From an uncultured Nodularia sp. (lineage in GTDB: Bacteria; Cyanobacteriota; Cyanobacteriia; Cyanobacteriales; Nostocaceae): a stretch of DNA of 64,000 nucleotides. Below the pieces are notes generated by a model. It was not told the origin of the DNA, searched no databases, and saw only the letters and a list, made by a program, of their open reading frames with translations. The translations under genes and the position numbers were made by a program. This document shows, in pieces, positions 34,002-44,603 of the stretch (its first letter is position 1; each line of letters begins with the position of its first letter). The stretch is from contig CAIWDD010000092.1 of the NCBI GenBank assembly GCA_903911355.1, positions 1 to 64,000 on the forward strand, written 5' to 3'.

Positions 34002-35444
34002 ATGGATCATCAGGGTAAAGACAAGTATCAAGAAGCTTTTACAGACTTAGAACCATTTCCATCTACTGACGGCAGTTTTCTCGGCTCCAGTCTGCAAGCA
34101 CAACAGCAAAGAGAACACATGAGAACAAAAGTATTAGTAGAGTTAGAACAAGTAAATCTGCGCTTGAAATCTGCAAAGGCGAAGGTAACGGTGAGAGAAT
34201 CAAATGGAAGTCTGCAATTACGGGCGACCTTACCAATTAAACCTGGGGATCAGGACACAAGAGGGACTGGAAAAAAACAATATAATCTCAGCTTAAATAT
34301 TCCGGCTAACTTGGATGGACTCAAGACTGCTGAGGAAGAAGCTTATGAATTAGGCAAGTTAATCGCTAGAAAAACCTTTGAGTGGAATGATAAATATTTA
34401 GGTAATGAGGCAATTAAACAAGAATTTAAAACTATAGGTGAGTTATTAGCACAGTTTGAGGAGGAGTATTTTAAAACTCACAAACGCACTACCAAAAGTG
34501 AACATACTTTTTTTTATTATTTTTCCCGAACTAAGCGGGTTACTAATTTACAGGATTTAGCAATACCTGAAAATTTAATTAGTGCAATTACAAAAATAGA
34601 TAAGGAATGGGCAAGATATAATGCCACCAGGGCTATCTCTGCATTTTGCCAAACTTTTAAAATTGAAATAGATTTATCTCCATATTCTAAAATCCCGGAT
34701 AACAATTCCCGGAATATACCCACGGATGCTGAAATACTGGGGGGAATTATTAAGTTTGAAGATTACTTAAATCACAGAGGTAATCAAGTTAATGAAAATG
34801 TCAAAAATACCTGGCAACTTTGGCGGTGGACTTATGGTATGTTGGCGGTGTTTGGGTTGCGCCCGCGGGAGCTATTTATTAATCCTGATATTGATTGGTG
34901 GTTAAGTGAAGATAATACAGATTTAACATGGAAAGTTCATAAAGATTGTAAAACTGGTGAAAGACAAGCATTACCATTACATCAACAATGGATTTGGGAA
35001 TTTGATTTGAGAAATCCTCTGTATTTAAAGATGTTGGTAACTGCAATTAGTAAGAAAAATCAGAATAGTCATGCGGAAATAACGGCATTAACTCAAAGAG
35101 TTAGTTGGTGGTTTCGGAAAATTGGGTTAGATTTTAAGCCCTATGATTTACGTCACGCTTGGGCGATTCGGGCGCATATTTTAGGGATACCAATTAAAGC
35201 CGCTGCGGATAATTTAGGTCATAGTGTGCAAGTGCATACTCAGACTTATCAGCGTTGGTTCTCTTTGGATATGCGAAAGTTGGCGATTAATCAGGCTTTG
35301 AGTAAGAGGAATGAGGTTGAGTTAATGCGGGAGGAGAATGAAAGATTGAGGTTAGAGAATGAAAGATTGAGGTTAGAGAATGAAAGCTTAAGGTCTGAAA
35401 ATGCAGGGTTAAGACTGGTTGATCAAATAATCAATACTCGATGA
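34002..35444 (+). CDS. xisA: XisA-type tyrosine recombinase of the nifD element
   Basis: 480-residue site-specific recombinase. Catalytic residues: Arg in GLRPRELF near residue 287, the H-x-x-x-R motif in YDLRHAWAIR near residue 385, the second His in NLGHSV and the nucleophile Tyr in HTQTYQRWFS near 420. The N-terminal 130 residues (LRATLPIKPGD, AEEEAYELGKLIARKTF) match the paralogue in the nifH element. The C-terminus is a heptad-like RLRLENE repeat. It starts 122 bp inside the left border and reads inward; it is expected to excise the element. Confidence 0.95.
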   Translation: MDHQGKDKYQEAFTDLEPFPSTDGSFLGSSLQAQQQREHMRTKVLVELEQVNLRLKSAKAKVTVRESNGSLQLRATLPIKPGDQDTRGTGKKQYNLSLNIPANLDGLKTAEEEAYELGKLIARKTFEWNDKYLGNEAIKQEFKTIGELLAQFEEEYFKTHKRTTKSEHTFFYYFSRTKRVTNLQDLAIPENLISAITKIDKEWARYNATRAISAFCQTFKIEIDLSPYSKIPDNNSRNIPTDAEILGGIIKFEDYLNHRGNQVNENVKNTWQLWRWTYGMLAVFGLRPRELFINPDIDWWLSEDNTDLTWKVHKDCKTGERQALPLHQQWIWEFDLRNPLYLKMLVTAISKKNQNSHAEITALTQRVSWWFRKIGLDFKPYDLRHAWAIRAHILGIPIKAAADNLGHSVQVHTQTYQRWFSLDMRKLAINQALSKRNEVELMREENERLRLENERLRLENESLRSENAGLRLVDQIINTR

Positions 35445-35922
35445 ATTACAAAAGCGATCGCCTGTATGTAATGTATATGTAACTTTAAATCTACATCTAA
35501 TCCAGCTTAACTCAAGGCTGTTTTTACCTGTTGTACATCTTTGAGTGTCATCATTGACATAAAAACCCGCTTTTGTGTTGATCTGGGATGAGATGACTGT
35601 AAACTATTGAGGTAAGTTAGTAGGGTGTTTTACTGTATATCCATTATCTGTTGATGCGATCGCACTTTTACCCAATCAACTAAAAATTTTAGTCTAAAAG
35701 AAATACATTAAAAAATGTTTATCATTTGACAAATTTACCAATCAGCAAAATTTAACAATTACCCAAATACATATAAATTAAGATATTGAATATTGACTGT
35801 CAGGAATAATCAATGTTATTGTAGAACATAATTAATTTAATTTAGGCTAAAAATTAACTCATATTAAATCCATAATTGCATAACCCTAATTTAACGCAGC
35901 TTTGAAGCAGCGTGACCAGGTT
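35445..35922. other. non-coding interior of the nifD element
   Basis: AT-rich stretch downstream of the recombinase gene. Apart from two HIP1-like sites (GCGATCGCC near 35453 and GATGCGATCGCAC near 35654) I see no gene, hairpin or repeat. It may be what remains after loss of other genes. Confidence 0.6.
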
Positions 35923-35933
35923 CGGAGTAATCC
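35923..35933 (-). repeat. nifD element border repeat, right
   Basis: CGGAGTAATCC on the plus strand, GGATTACTCCG on the coding strand of nifD, encoding part of WDYS. It is identical to the classical nifD-element border sequence. The partner repeat is at 33874-33884. Confidence 0.92.
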
Positions 35934-37285
35934 CAAGAGTGCATTTGACGGAAAGGTAGACCCATCTTTTGGAAGACGTACTTCTCTTTCACACCAGAAG
36001 CAATTAAGTCTGGTTTAAGAGCCTTAACAAACTCCTCAAACTCGTAAGCAGTTACGTCGTCGTAAACGATGGTGCCATTTTCGATGTAGTGAGTGGTACG
36101 TTTGTAGTCGTCGTTATGAGCGAACTCATAACCAGTACCAATCATTTTCATACCCAAGTCTTGGAAAGCTGGGACAACGTGGCGAGGACGCAGACCACCA
36201 ACCATCATGGCGACAGTCTTACCTTCCAAACGGGGGCGATACTTGTTAACGATCGCATCCATGGTAGGCTGATACTTAGCGATCACCTTCTCAGCGTTTT
36301 CTTGGATCTTGGAGTCAAACTTAGAGGCAATTTCCCGTAAGGACTCAGCAATCTTGGTAGGACCAAAGAAGTTGTATTCTAACCAGGGAATACCATATTT
36401 TTCTTCCATGTGACGGCTGATGTAGTTCATCGAGCGGTAACAGTGGATGAGGTTCATCTTGACGTTGGGGGTCATCAACATTTCGTTGATGGTACCATCA
36501 CCAGACCACTGAGCAACTACACGCAAGCCGATTTCTTCTAGTAAGATGCGGCTAGCCCAAGCATCACCACCAATGTTGTAGTCACCGATAATGGCTACGT
36601 CATAGGGGGTAGATTCAAAGTTAAGTGTACCGTCAGCCTTAGCTTTGTCGGCTCTGGGGAATACCCAGTCACGAATCATGTCGTTAGCGATGTGGTGACC
36701 CAAGGACTGGGAAACACCGCGGAAACCTTCGCAACGTACAGGAACAACAGGCTTATCAATCTCTTTTGCTGCTTTCTTAGCTACAGCTTCGATGTCATCC
36801 CCAATTAGACCGATGGGACATTCAGACTGAATAGAAACACCACGGTTTAGAGGGAATAATTCTTCTAACTCTTGGATTAATTTCAGTAGTTTTTTGTCAC
36901 CACCGAAAACGATATCCCGTTCTTGGAAGTCAGAGGTAAAGTGCATAGTACCAAAGGTATCAACACCTGTAGTACCAATGTAGTAGTTACGACGACCAGA
37001 CCAAGACCAGTAACCGCAACCTACAGGACCGTGGCTGATGTGGATCATGTCCTTAATAGGACCCCAAACCACACCTTTAGAACCTGCATAAGCACAACCA
37101 CGGGCGGTCATTACACCAGGAAGAGATTTGATGTTAGACTTAACGCCGCAATCGCTCTTACCTTCTTCAAATACGTTTAAGTGCTTTTCGCGTTTTTTCT
37201 TAGCTTTATCAGGGTAAGCTTCTAGAACTTCTTTAATAAGTTCTTTTCTTTCTTCAACAATCTTGTTGTTTTCTGGAGGTGTCAT
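35924..37285 (-). CDS. nifD: nifD 5' fragment (codons 1-454)
   Basis: Alpha subunit of the MoFe protein. P-cluster and cofactor residues are visible: [20 protein letters not shown] near residue 58, [18 protein letters not shown] near 85, [11 protein letters not shown] near 153, and the cofactor Cys in [15 protein letters not shown] near 275. After WDYS the chromosomal frame runs on as [10 protein letters not shown] and stops at 35891, giving a 464-residue truncated protein that lacks the cofactor His-containing tail. The fragment is completed by the one at 33734. Confidence 0.95.
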
Positions 37286-37333
37286 TTTAGCCTCTCAAGT
37301 TAGTAAGGATCTGGGGATAAGGTAGATGGAATT

Positions 37334-37350
37334 CCCCTAAAGGATAGGGG
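37334..37350 (-). promoter_or_regulatory. nifH-nifD intercistronic stem-loop
   Basis: CCCCTA (37334-37339) and TAGGGG (37345-37350) form a perfect 6-bp stem with a 5-nt loop between the nifH stop and the nifD start. Hairpins at this place are known in other nifHDK operons and allow more nifH than nifDK message; that effect is inferred here. Confidence 0.6.
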
Positions 37351-37411
37351 GGAAGGTCAAAGGTAAAAGGTCAGAGATAATTCTTACCTTTTCCTTTTTC
37401 CCTGTGTATTA

Positions 37412-37921
<510 letters not shown>

Positions 37922-37943
37922 TCATTTTTAACAATGTTTGCTG

Positions 37944-37962
37944 TCATCATTGTCAATGATGA
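37944..37962. promoter_or_regulatory. operator-like palindrome upstream of the nifH-element recombinase gene
   Basis: TCATCATTG-T-CAATGATGA is a perfect 19-bp palindrome 30 bp upstream of the recombinase start codon at 37993. It adjoins AACAATGTTTGCTG (37930-37943), which is also found upstream of the nifD-element recombinase. Function as a repressor or activator site is inferred. Confidence 0.5.
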
Positions 37963-37992
37963 ACAGTTTTTTTATCAGGGTAAATCTAGGGT

Positions 37993-39396
37993 ATGAACAG
38001 AACACAGGAAGCATTTGCCGATTTTCACCAAACAGCCAGGAGCGACGGGGGATATATAGGTAGAATGCAAGCAGTTACAAATCAAGAAAATCACCTGATA
38101 GCAAAACTAGAAACGGAATTAAAAGCCGTAAATAATAGACTCAAAGCTGCTAGGGTGAATGTTTCCGTCAGAAAATCTGGTAAGTCACTACAACTAAGAA
38201 GCACCCTACCCATTAAACCAGGAGATTTTGACAAAAACGGTATAGGAACAAAGCAATATGATATTTCTTTGGGTATTCCCTTTAATTTTGATGGCTTACG
38301 GACTGCAGAAGAAGAAGCCTATGAGCTAGGAAAGTTAATAGCCAGAAAACAGTTTCAATGGACTGAAAAATACTTAGGTAAAACTCGCAATAAAGTTACC
38401 AACAAAACCATTGGTGATTTAATTGCAAATTTCGAGGTGAATTATTTTCAAACTAGAAAACGTAACCTGAAAAGTGAAAATACATTTAGTAGCTATTTTT
38501 ATATTGCTCAAAAACACCTACCCAAGGAGAAATTAGCAATAGATATTAACTTTATTACGGCTGTAAAACTTTGTAATTCTTCAGATAGTGTGAAAAATGA
38601 GCTAATTAAAGTTATTCGGGTGCTGTGTAAATGTTCTGGTTTAGAAGTCCCAGAACTGAGTAATTTAAAAATCAAACCTACTGCTCAACGTCAGCGTGAT
38701 ATACCCAGGGATGTAGATATAGAGCAAGAATATCTCAAGTTTGAAACCTACTCAATCAACCGCCCTAGTAAATTACTCACCAGGGAAGATAGAAATAATT
38801 GGAAACTATGGCGCTGGGTATACGGAATGTTAGCGACCTATGGATTAAGACCTAGGGAAATTTTTGTTAATCCTGATTTAGATTGGTGGTTATCTTCAGA
38901 TAATATCGTGAATACTTGGCGAGTAAATCAAGAGTGCAAAACCGGGGAAAGGGAAGCTTTACCATTATATCCCCACTGGGTAGAAACCTTTAATTTAAAG
39001 ACTGACACAGAGGCTATTGAATTATTAAAAGCCAAAATTCACGGCAAAGTTACCAATAAACAAATAAATTCCGCTCGTCATGGTACGGACAGATGGTTTA
39101 GATTTGTGGGTATCCCTTTTCAACCTTATGATTTACGCCACGCTTGGGCGATTCGCGCCCATTTAATGGGGATTCCTATTAAAGCTGCTGCTGATAATTT
39201 GGGTCATTCCGTAAATATGCACACATCTATTTATCAAAGGTGGTTTAGTTTAGAAAATCGCAAGGTGGCTATTGCACAAGCTATTAGTAAAAAGTCGCAG
39301 ATGGAAGAGTTGCAAGATATGGTTTTTCAGTTACAACAGGAAAATGAACGGTTGAGATTTGAAAATGAAGGATTGCGTTTACGGTTGAATGTTTAG
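37993..39396 (+). CDS. XisA-type tyrosine recombinase of the nifH element
   Basis: 467-residue paralogue of the nifD-element recombinase, alignable throughout. Catalytic residues: Arg in GLRPREIF near residue 292, YDLRHAWAIR near 378, NLGHSV near 401 and the Tyr of HTSIYQRWFS near 413. The segments LRSTLPIKPGDFD and AEEEAYELGKLIARKQFQW also correspond. The C-terminus again forms a short ENERLRFENEGLRLR coiled coil. It presumably recognises the CTTCACG borders rather than CGGAGTA. Confidence 0.94.
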   Translation: MNRTQEAFADFHQTARSDGGYIGRMQAVTNQENHLIAKLETELKAVNNRLKAARVNVSVRKSGKSLQLRSTLPIKPGDFDKNGIGTKQYDISLGIPFNFDGLRTAEEEAYELGKLIARKQFQWTEKYLGKTRNKVTNKTIGDLIANFEVNYFQTRKRNLKSENTFSSYFYIAQKHLPKEKLAIDINFITAVKLCNSSDSVKNELIKVIRVLCKCSGLEVPELSNLKIKPTAQRQRDIPRDVDIEQEYLKFETYSINRPSKLLTREDRNNWKLWRWVYGMLATYGLRPREIFVNPDLDWWLSSDNIVNTWRVNQECKTGEREALPLYPHWVETFNLKTDTEAIELLKAKIHGKVTNKQINSARHGTDRWFRFVGIPFQPYDLRHAWAIRAHLMGIPIKAAADNLGHSVNMHTSIYQRWFSLENRKVAIAQAISKKSQMEELQDMVFQLQQENERLRFENEGLRLRLNV

Positions 39397-39606
39397 GTTG
39401 AACAGGTGTGGTTAATTAAATGGCTGGAGAAAATAAATTTAAAATAAATCTTAGGGTGTGTTGTCGCCCAGCACACCTTTGAATTAAGTTTTCCATTTGG
39501 GGGAGATTTTCGCACCCAGAGGCGCACAGACAGGCACAGAGAGAGTTATTGTATTTCTATGCTGCAATCAAGGTATTAAATCTCAGATAATTTTTACACC
39601 AGTTGA

Positions 39607-40026
39607 CTATTTGATATTGGGGCGCAGTTCAAACGCTAAATCTGCACGGTAAAAACAAACATCAAACTCTGCAAAAAAATTCATATGTCCGAGTATCAGG
39701 GGTGCTTCTCTAGATTTTGTCCAAGCAAATGCAAGCATAACAGGAGCAAATTCAGCAACATTAGCTGAGACAATCAATCCCCTTGCTGGTAACCGAGCTA
39801 AATTTCCGGTTAACTGAACTGGGACTGTTTGATCTTCCCAAATTGCTCCTAATTGTAACCCCAGTTCGTAAGGTATAACATTCACACTTGCACCGGTATC
39901 TAACAAGGCCATAACTTCTAAAGAACGGTTTTTGTAAGTCAATGTCAATGGTAAATAAGGCATAGTGCTAGAAACGCCAGGAGTATTACTCCGCTCAATG
40001 AAGGGAAATCTTCTACCCTCAATCAC
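39607..40026 (-). CDS. retropepsin-like aspartyl protease family protein
   Basis: 139-residue protein with the aspartyl protease signature ALLDTGASVNVIPYELG (residues 40-56) and the later conserved LILGHMNFF. Proteins of this size are single-domain, retroviral-type proteases that would act as dimers; many cyanobacterial copies have no known substrate. The gene overlaps the end of the upstream small gene by 8 bp, so they form a pair carried inside the nifH element. Confidence 0.8.
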   Translation of the reverse strand: MIEGRRFPFIERSNTPGVSSTMPYLPLTLTYKNRSLEVMALLDTGASVNVIPYELGLQLGAIWEDQTVPVQLTGNLARLPARGLIVSANVAEFAPVMLAFAWTKSREAPLILGHMNFFAEFDVCFYRADLAFELRPNIK

Positions 40027-40276
40027 GTTTTTCCTCCTTTTGTGCGGTCAGCAGATCAGATAATGTTTGAGCAGCTTCATGAGCATCATAGGGAGACCAG
40101 AAAACAGCTTCTGTAGATGCTAGTTGCTCTAGCAGCAGGTTTTCCTGTTCTTGATGGTCAGCTAATTCTAAATTGTATCCTTCTTCTTTTGCTACCTCTA
40201 GCAACAAAAAATGAATTAGGCGTAGTTTATCTTCGTGGGATAGCTGGCTAACGGCAGATATTAATTGATTGAAAGA
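40019..40276 (-). CDS. small partner protein of the retropepsin-like gene
   Basis: 85-residue acidic helical protein, MSFNQLISAVSQLSHEDKLR at the N-terminus, then a Glu/Leu-rich helix and VFWSPYDAHEAAQTLSDLL. The ATG at 40276 is chosen over an in-frame upstream start that lacks the family pattern. It resembles small antitoxin-like proteins that often precede retropepsin-like genes in cyanobacteria. Its 8-bp overlap with the next gene indicates coupling. Confidence 0.65.
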   Translation of the reverse strand, partial: SFNQLISAVSQLSHEDKLRLIHFLLLEVAKEEGYNLELADHQEQENLLLEQLASTEAVFWSPYDAHEAAQTLSDLLTAQKEEKRD

Positions 40277-40344
40277 CATATTGCAATTAATGAAAAATTT
40301 CCCTGTTTTTTTACTATAACAGTAAGATACCGCTAACACTATGC

Positions 40345-41679
40345 TTAATCATTTGGTAAGCCTAAATCTGGTAATTCTTCTACAATCTTCACGGTTTCTA
40401 AACTAACGGTAATGATTTGTTTAACTAACCTGACTATATACTGCTCATCATCAAGGCGGTTGGGATCATTGGTAATTCCGCTGAGTTTATCTGTCTTCAC
40501 TTGATATTGGTCTATAATCCAATCCAGGGCGGAACGGTTACCCAGGCGGTAGTTAAAGACTTCTGGGGGTATACCGGTTAGGGTGAGAAAATCATTATAT
40601 TTGATTTGGGTTTTATCTTTGGATAGGCGCATTTTTTCCACAAGCCAATCTATGGGTAAGTCTTTATTTTCTAGATGTTTGAGGCGATATTGGGGCTGTT
40701 TTTCGTAGTTGATATGAATTTCTGCGAGTCGTTTTCCTGCGGTGACAAATGGGTGAAAGTCAGGAGCGTAGGGAATCCGGGGAAGTTCTTTTTTCAGGTT
40801 GGCTGCGTAGCGTTCCCGGTAGTGGGGATGATGGAGGACTGCATAGATGTAGTAGAAGATGTCCCATTTTGTAATTGTGGTATCTTGGTAATGGTGGCGA
40901 TATGCTGATAATGCCCAGTCTGTGATGTTTTCTTGGCGGTTTGTTCCGTCTTCGTTATAGGTGTAAAAGGGGAAACATTGAGCTTTTTCAAAGGCAAAGT
41001 CTAAAGATAGAATAAACCTTGAGATGAAAACACCAAAATCTTTTCTATTTCCCACTCCTGGAAGACAAATCACCCGATTTTCTGCTTCAGTTTCAGGAGT
41101 GGGGAATATTACAGGGAACTTCCCGCGTCTATGAATTAAAACTTGATCAAAATAAACATACTGTGAAGTAAATGGCCTATACAGAGCTATTCTGATGTTG
41201 GCTAAATTAAATTCTGTAGAAACACCAGCATTTAATAATTGTTTTAATTTACTACTCCATTTGATTTTTTCGTCATCATATAAAACAAAAGAGTCAATAT
41301 TTTGTTCAGATTTGGCGCTGGTTTTCCACTTAAAAACCTGTTCGTTATAAGTTTCAACTAGAACATTGATATTTTTAATTAAATCCTCAACTTGATAACT
41401 ATAAACCCAATTATCCCTATTTGTATTAATACCTAAGCTGTAAAGTGAAAAAATGGCTGAAGTATTTACAGATGTAGATTTTGTCTCTTTATTACCTATA
41501 GGTAAAAATTCATGATAATCTAGTTTTAACTCACTGGTTAACCAATTATAATTTTTATCTGGTGTGATTTCTTGCCATTCTACATTACCAGTATGCTGAA
41601 GTTTTTCTAAATAGGCTAACTTTTGTTCTTTTGTCCAGGTTTCATCTATTGCGGCGTAGTATATTTTGGCTTGTTTCAT
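40345..41679 (-). CDS. restriction-modification protein, C-terminal half (target-recognition part)
   Basis: 444-residue protein matching the C-terminal half of type IIG/ISP-like restriction-modification enzymes: KIYYAAIDETWTKEQKLAYL at the start, NIRIALYRPFTSQYVYFDQV in the middle, then WDIFYYIYAVLHHPHYRERY and FNYRLGNRSALDWIIDQYQV. It lies in the same frame as the upstream gene, separated from it by 93 bp with five in-frame stops, so the two are probably halves of one former gene. Whether the halves still work together as separate proteins is unknown. Confidence 0.78.
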   Translation of the reverse strand: MKQAKIYYAAIDETWTKEQKLAYLEKLQHTGNVEWQEITPDKNYNWLTSELKLDYHEFLPIGNKETKSTSVNTSAIFSLYSLGINTNRDNWVYSYQVEDLIKNINVLVETYNEQVFKWKTSAKSEQNIDSFVLYDDEKIKWSSKLKQLLNAGVSTEFNLANIRIALYRPFTSQYVYFDQVLIHRRGKFPVIFPTPETEAENRVICLPGVGNRKDFGVFISRFILSLDFAFEKAQCFPFYTYNEDGTNRQENITDWALSAYRHHYQDTTITKWDIFYYIYAVLHHPHYRERYAANLKKELPRIPYAPDFHPFVTAGKRLAEIHINYEKQPQYRLKHLENKDLPIDWLVEKMRLSKDKTQIKYNDFLTLTGIPPEVFNYRLGNRSALDWIIDQYQVKTDKLSGITNDPNRLDDEQYIVRLVKQIITVSLETVKIVEELPDLGLPND

Positions 41680-41772
41680 AAATCCTCTGGTTCTAACCCG
41701 GTTTTCTTAGCAATCTAAGCAAGCATTTTTGAGCCAATTTCATCACCATCTCAAATTCTAGTTTGTCAGCAA

Positions 41773-43527
41773 TCACTTTTTCTTCACAAAGATATTCACA
41801 CTCACCCCTACCTGAATATTAAATACATTATAAACAGGTTTATCTGTCCGCTTTCTGATATTACCGCCTAAATCAAAAATATAGATGTTAGTAAATTCTT
41901 TTTCCAGAAATTCACGCATTCCATCAAAAGATAGGGCATCAATAAAACCGTTATTAGTGACAAAAGCAATAATCCCCTCCTCCCCAATTCTATCACTCGC
42001 CCAGCGAATGGCTTTGACATAGGTATCTGACAGTTTATTTTTATTTGTCGCCTTTGAGGCTTTGGCGTAGGTTGCAGCTACCCGGTCATCTATACCAGTT
42101 TTATCTTTATTACTATATTTCCTATTTTTATTATTATCATTTTCATTCATCTGACCGACATTATAAGGAGGATTCCCAATAATCACAAAAATATCTGATT
42201 GTCTTTGTCTTTTTACCCGTTGCATATTTTCCGGGCTGAATAAATCTAACTGTGTAATATTTTGGTCTTCAAAGGTATCAACTAAACATATTCCTGCAAA
42301 GGGTTTATATTCTCCCACCTGCTCAAAATATTCATGTTCAATATTGAGGGAGGCAATATAATAAGGTAACAACATCACCTCATTACAATGTAACTCATGA
42401 TCATATTTGTGAGGTAAAGCGGACTTTTGGATCTCGACAATTTCCCGCATTACCCGGATGATAAAGTTACCAGTCCCCACAAAGGGGTCAAGGATATGTA
42501 CACCTGGGTCAACTAAGGACAGATTAAACTCTTTTTGTAAAATCTCTTCTACACTCTTGACCATAAAATTTACAATGGGTTGGGGAGTATATACAATCCC
42601 GTGGGTATCTGCAACTTTGACGGAAAAACCTTGAAAAAATCGCTCATAAATTTTATTGAGAAAGTCTTGCTTGCGAGAAAAATCATCAATGGTGGCGGCG
42701 GTTTCTTCAATTGCACCATAAAATCTATCTAAACTACTTAAAAAATGACTCCTACTAAAAGACCTGGAAGTTAATGCATTAATTACCTTCTCAATTTCTG
42801 CTGCAATAATATTACGTTGGGTAAAGTCAGGATTGTTAAAGACACTTCTAAAAATCCGCTCGGTTAATAAATGCTGAATTAACATTTCTTCTACCGCTGC
42901 TTCTGACAAGTTCGGGTTAATTGACTGGCGACAAAGTTGGAAGAAAGCACCAAAAGCATCAATAAACTGTTTATTCTTCTTTTTCTGTTCCCGAATTAAT
43001 TCTAGTAAAGCCGTTGCGTGTTCCTTCACCCGCACACCAAACTCTTCGACTGCTTTATCCCATTGTTCAATAGCTGGGGGGCGATATTCAAATAAATGTC
43101 GGACTACATCGACTAAATTTTGGGGTTTGGTGATGTCTTCATCGAGAATACATTTACCATCTTGGTAGAGAATGGCTCGATCTGGTTGCTGAAAAATAAT
43201 ATTATCTTTGGGATAACCCTTAGCGAATTTTTTCTGTACTTCTTTTTTTAAGTCGTCTTTCGTGTCTTTAGCTTCCCAGTAAGCACGGGGTAAATTATAG
43301 TCATCTACTAAAGCTCCATCTATTCGTAGCTGTTGTTTTTTTTCTCTTTTTAGGCCATATTCTTGGATGAGAGTCCATTGAAACTGTTGACCGCAGGATT
43401 CGAGTAACTTTTGAAAAGCAGCTTTAACGGCGGTTTCGTGGACAACGCCCAATTTTTTAAACTGTTCTAATTCTTGATAATACTGCTTAACAGGTTTGTG
43501 AGTTGTCTTGAGATTAAGAGTAAGCAT
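41773..43527 (-). CDS. restriction-modification protein, N-terminal half (nuclease and adenine methylase)
   Basis: 584-residue protein. Residues about 70-130 look like a PD-(D/E)xK nuclease (RIDGALVDDYNLPRAYWEAK). Residues 310-560 are an N6-adenine methyltransferase: motif I region VHILDPFVGTGNFIIRVM and catalytic IIGNPPYNVG, then GIIAFVTNNGFID. It ends NIFVKKK, where related enzymes continue directly into the target-recognition part found in the next gene. Such a module inside the nifH element could favour retention of the element. Confidence 0.82.
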   Translation of the reverse strand: MLTLNLKTTHKPVKQYYQELEQFKKLGVVHETAVKAAFQKLLESCGQQFQWTLIQEYGLKREKKQQLRIDGALVDDYNLPRAYWEAKDTKDDLKKEVQKKFAKGYPKDNIIFQQPDRAILYQDGKCILDEDITKPQNLVDVVRHLFEYRPPAIEQWDKAVEEFGVRVKEHATALLELIREQKKKNKQFIDAFGAFFQLCRQSINPNLSEAAVEEMLIQHLLTERIFRSVFNNPDFTQRNIIAAEIEKVINALTSRSFSRSHFLSSLDRFYGAIEETAATIDDFSRKQDFLNKIYERFFQGFSVKVADTHGIVYTPQPIVNFMVKSVEEILQKEFNLSLVDPGVHILDPFVGTGNFIIRVMREIVEIQKSALPHKYDHELHCNEVMLLPYYIASLNIEHEYFEQVGEYKPFAGICLVDTFEDQNITQLDLFSPENMQRVKRQRQSDIFVIIGNPPYNVGQMNENDNNKNRKYSNKDKTGIDDRVAATYAKASKATNKNKLSDTYVKAIRWASDRIGEEGIIAFVTNNGFIDALSFDGMREFLEKEFTNIYIFDLGGNIRKRTDKPVYNVFNIQVGVSVNIFVKKK

Positions 43528-44336
<809 letters not shown>

Positions 44337-44491
44337 TTAGTGTGGATCTGTGTGTTGACGTTCACGCCTGTTGAGCTACAGCAGTGAGCGCTTGTTGTAG
44401 AACGTCGCGGGGGCGATCGCTCCACAGCATAATTGAAGGGTTTTGGTGTCATAATAGTTCGGGGTTAAGTTTTTGTTTAGTTGGTTTCCCG

Positions 44492-44525
44492 TGTCATTTG
44501 TCCAATGGAGGCTGGACAAATGACA
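44492..44525. promoter_or_regulatory. 13-bp perfect stem-loop between glbN and nifH
   Basis: TGTCATTTGTCCA (44492-44504) and TGGACAAATGACA (44513-44525) pair perfectly around an 8-nt loop, about 185 bp upstream of the nifH start codon. There is no U-run after it. It could separate the nifBSU-glbN transcript from nifH, or be a 5' leader structure of the nifH mRNA. Confidence 0.7.
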
Positions 44526-44603
44526 GAGAAATTACACACATTAGAATAGGTAGAGAAAACAAGTAGGATGTGAAGGAGTGATACGCCAATCAATGCAGAT
44601 TTC

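Larger units (their letters stand above)
33881..35929. mobile_element. nifD excision element, 2,049 bp
   Basis: The element lies between the two nifD fragments and is bounded by the direct repeat CGGAGTA. Exact recombination between the repeats joins codon 454 to the 3' fragment in frame. It carries a single gene, a XisA-type recombinase reading opposite to nifD, and about 480 bp of non-coding DNA. The PCC 7120 element is about 11 kb, so this one is reduced to near the minimum. Excision in heterocysts is inferred from the family. Confidence 0.93.
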
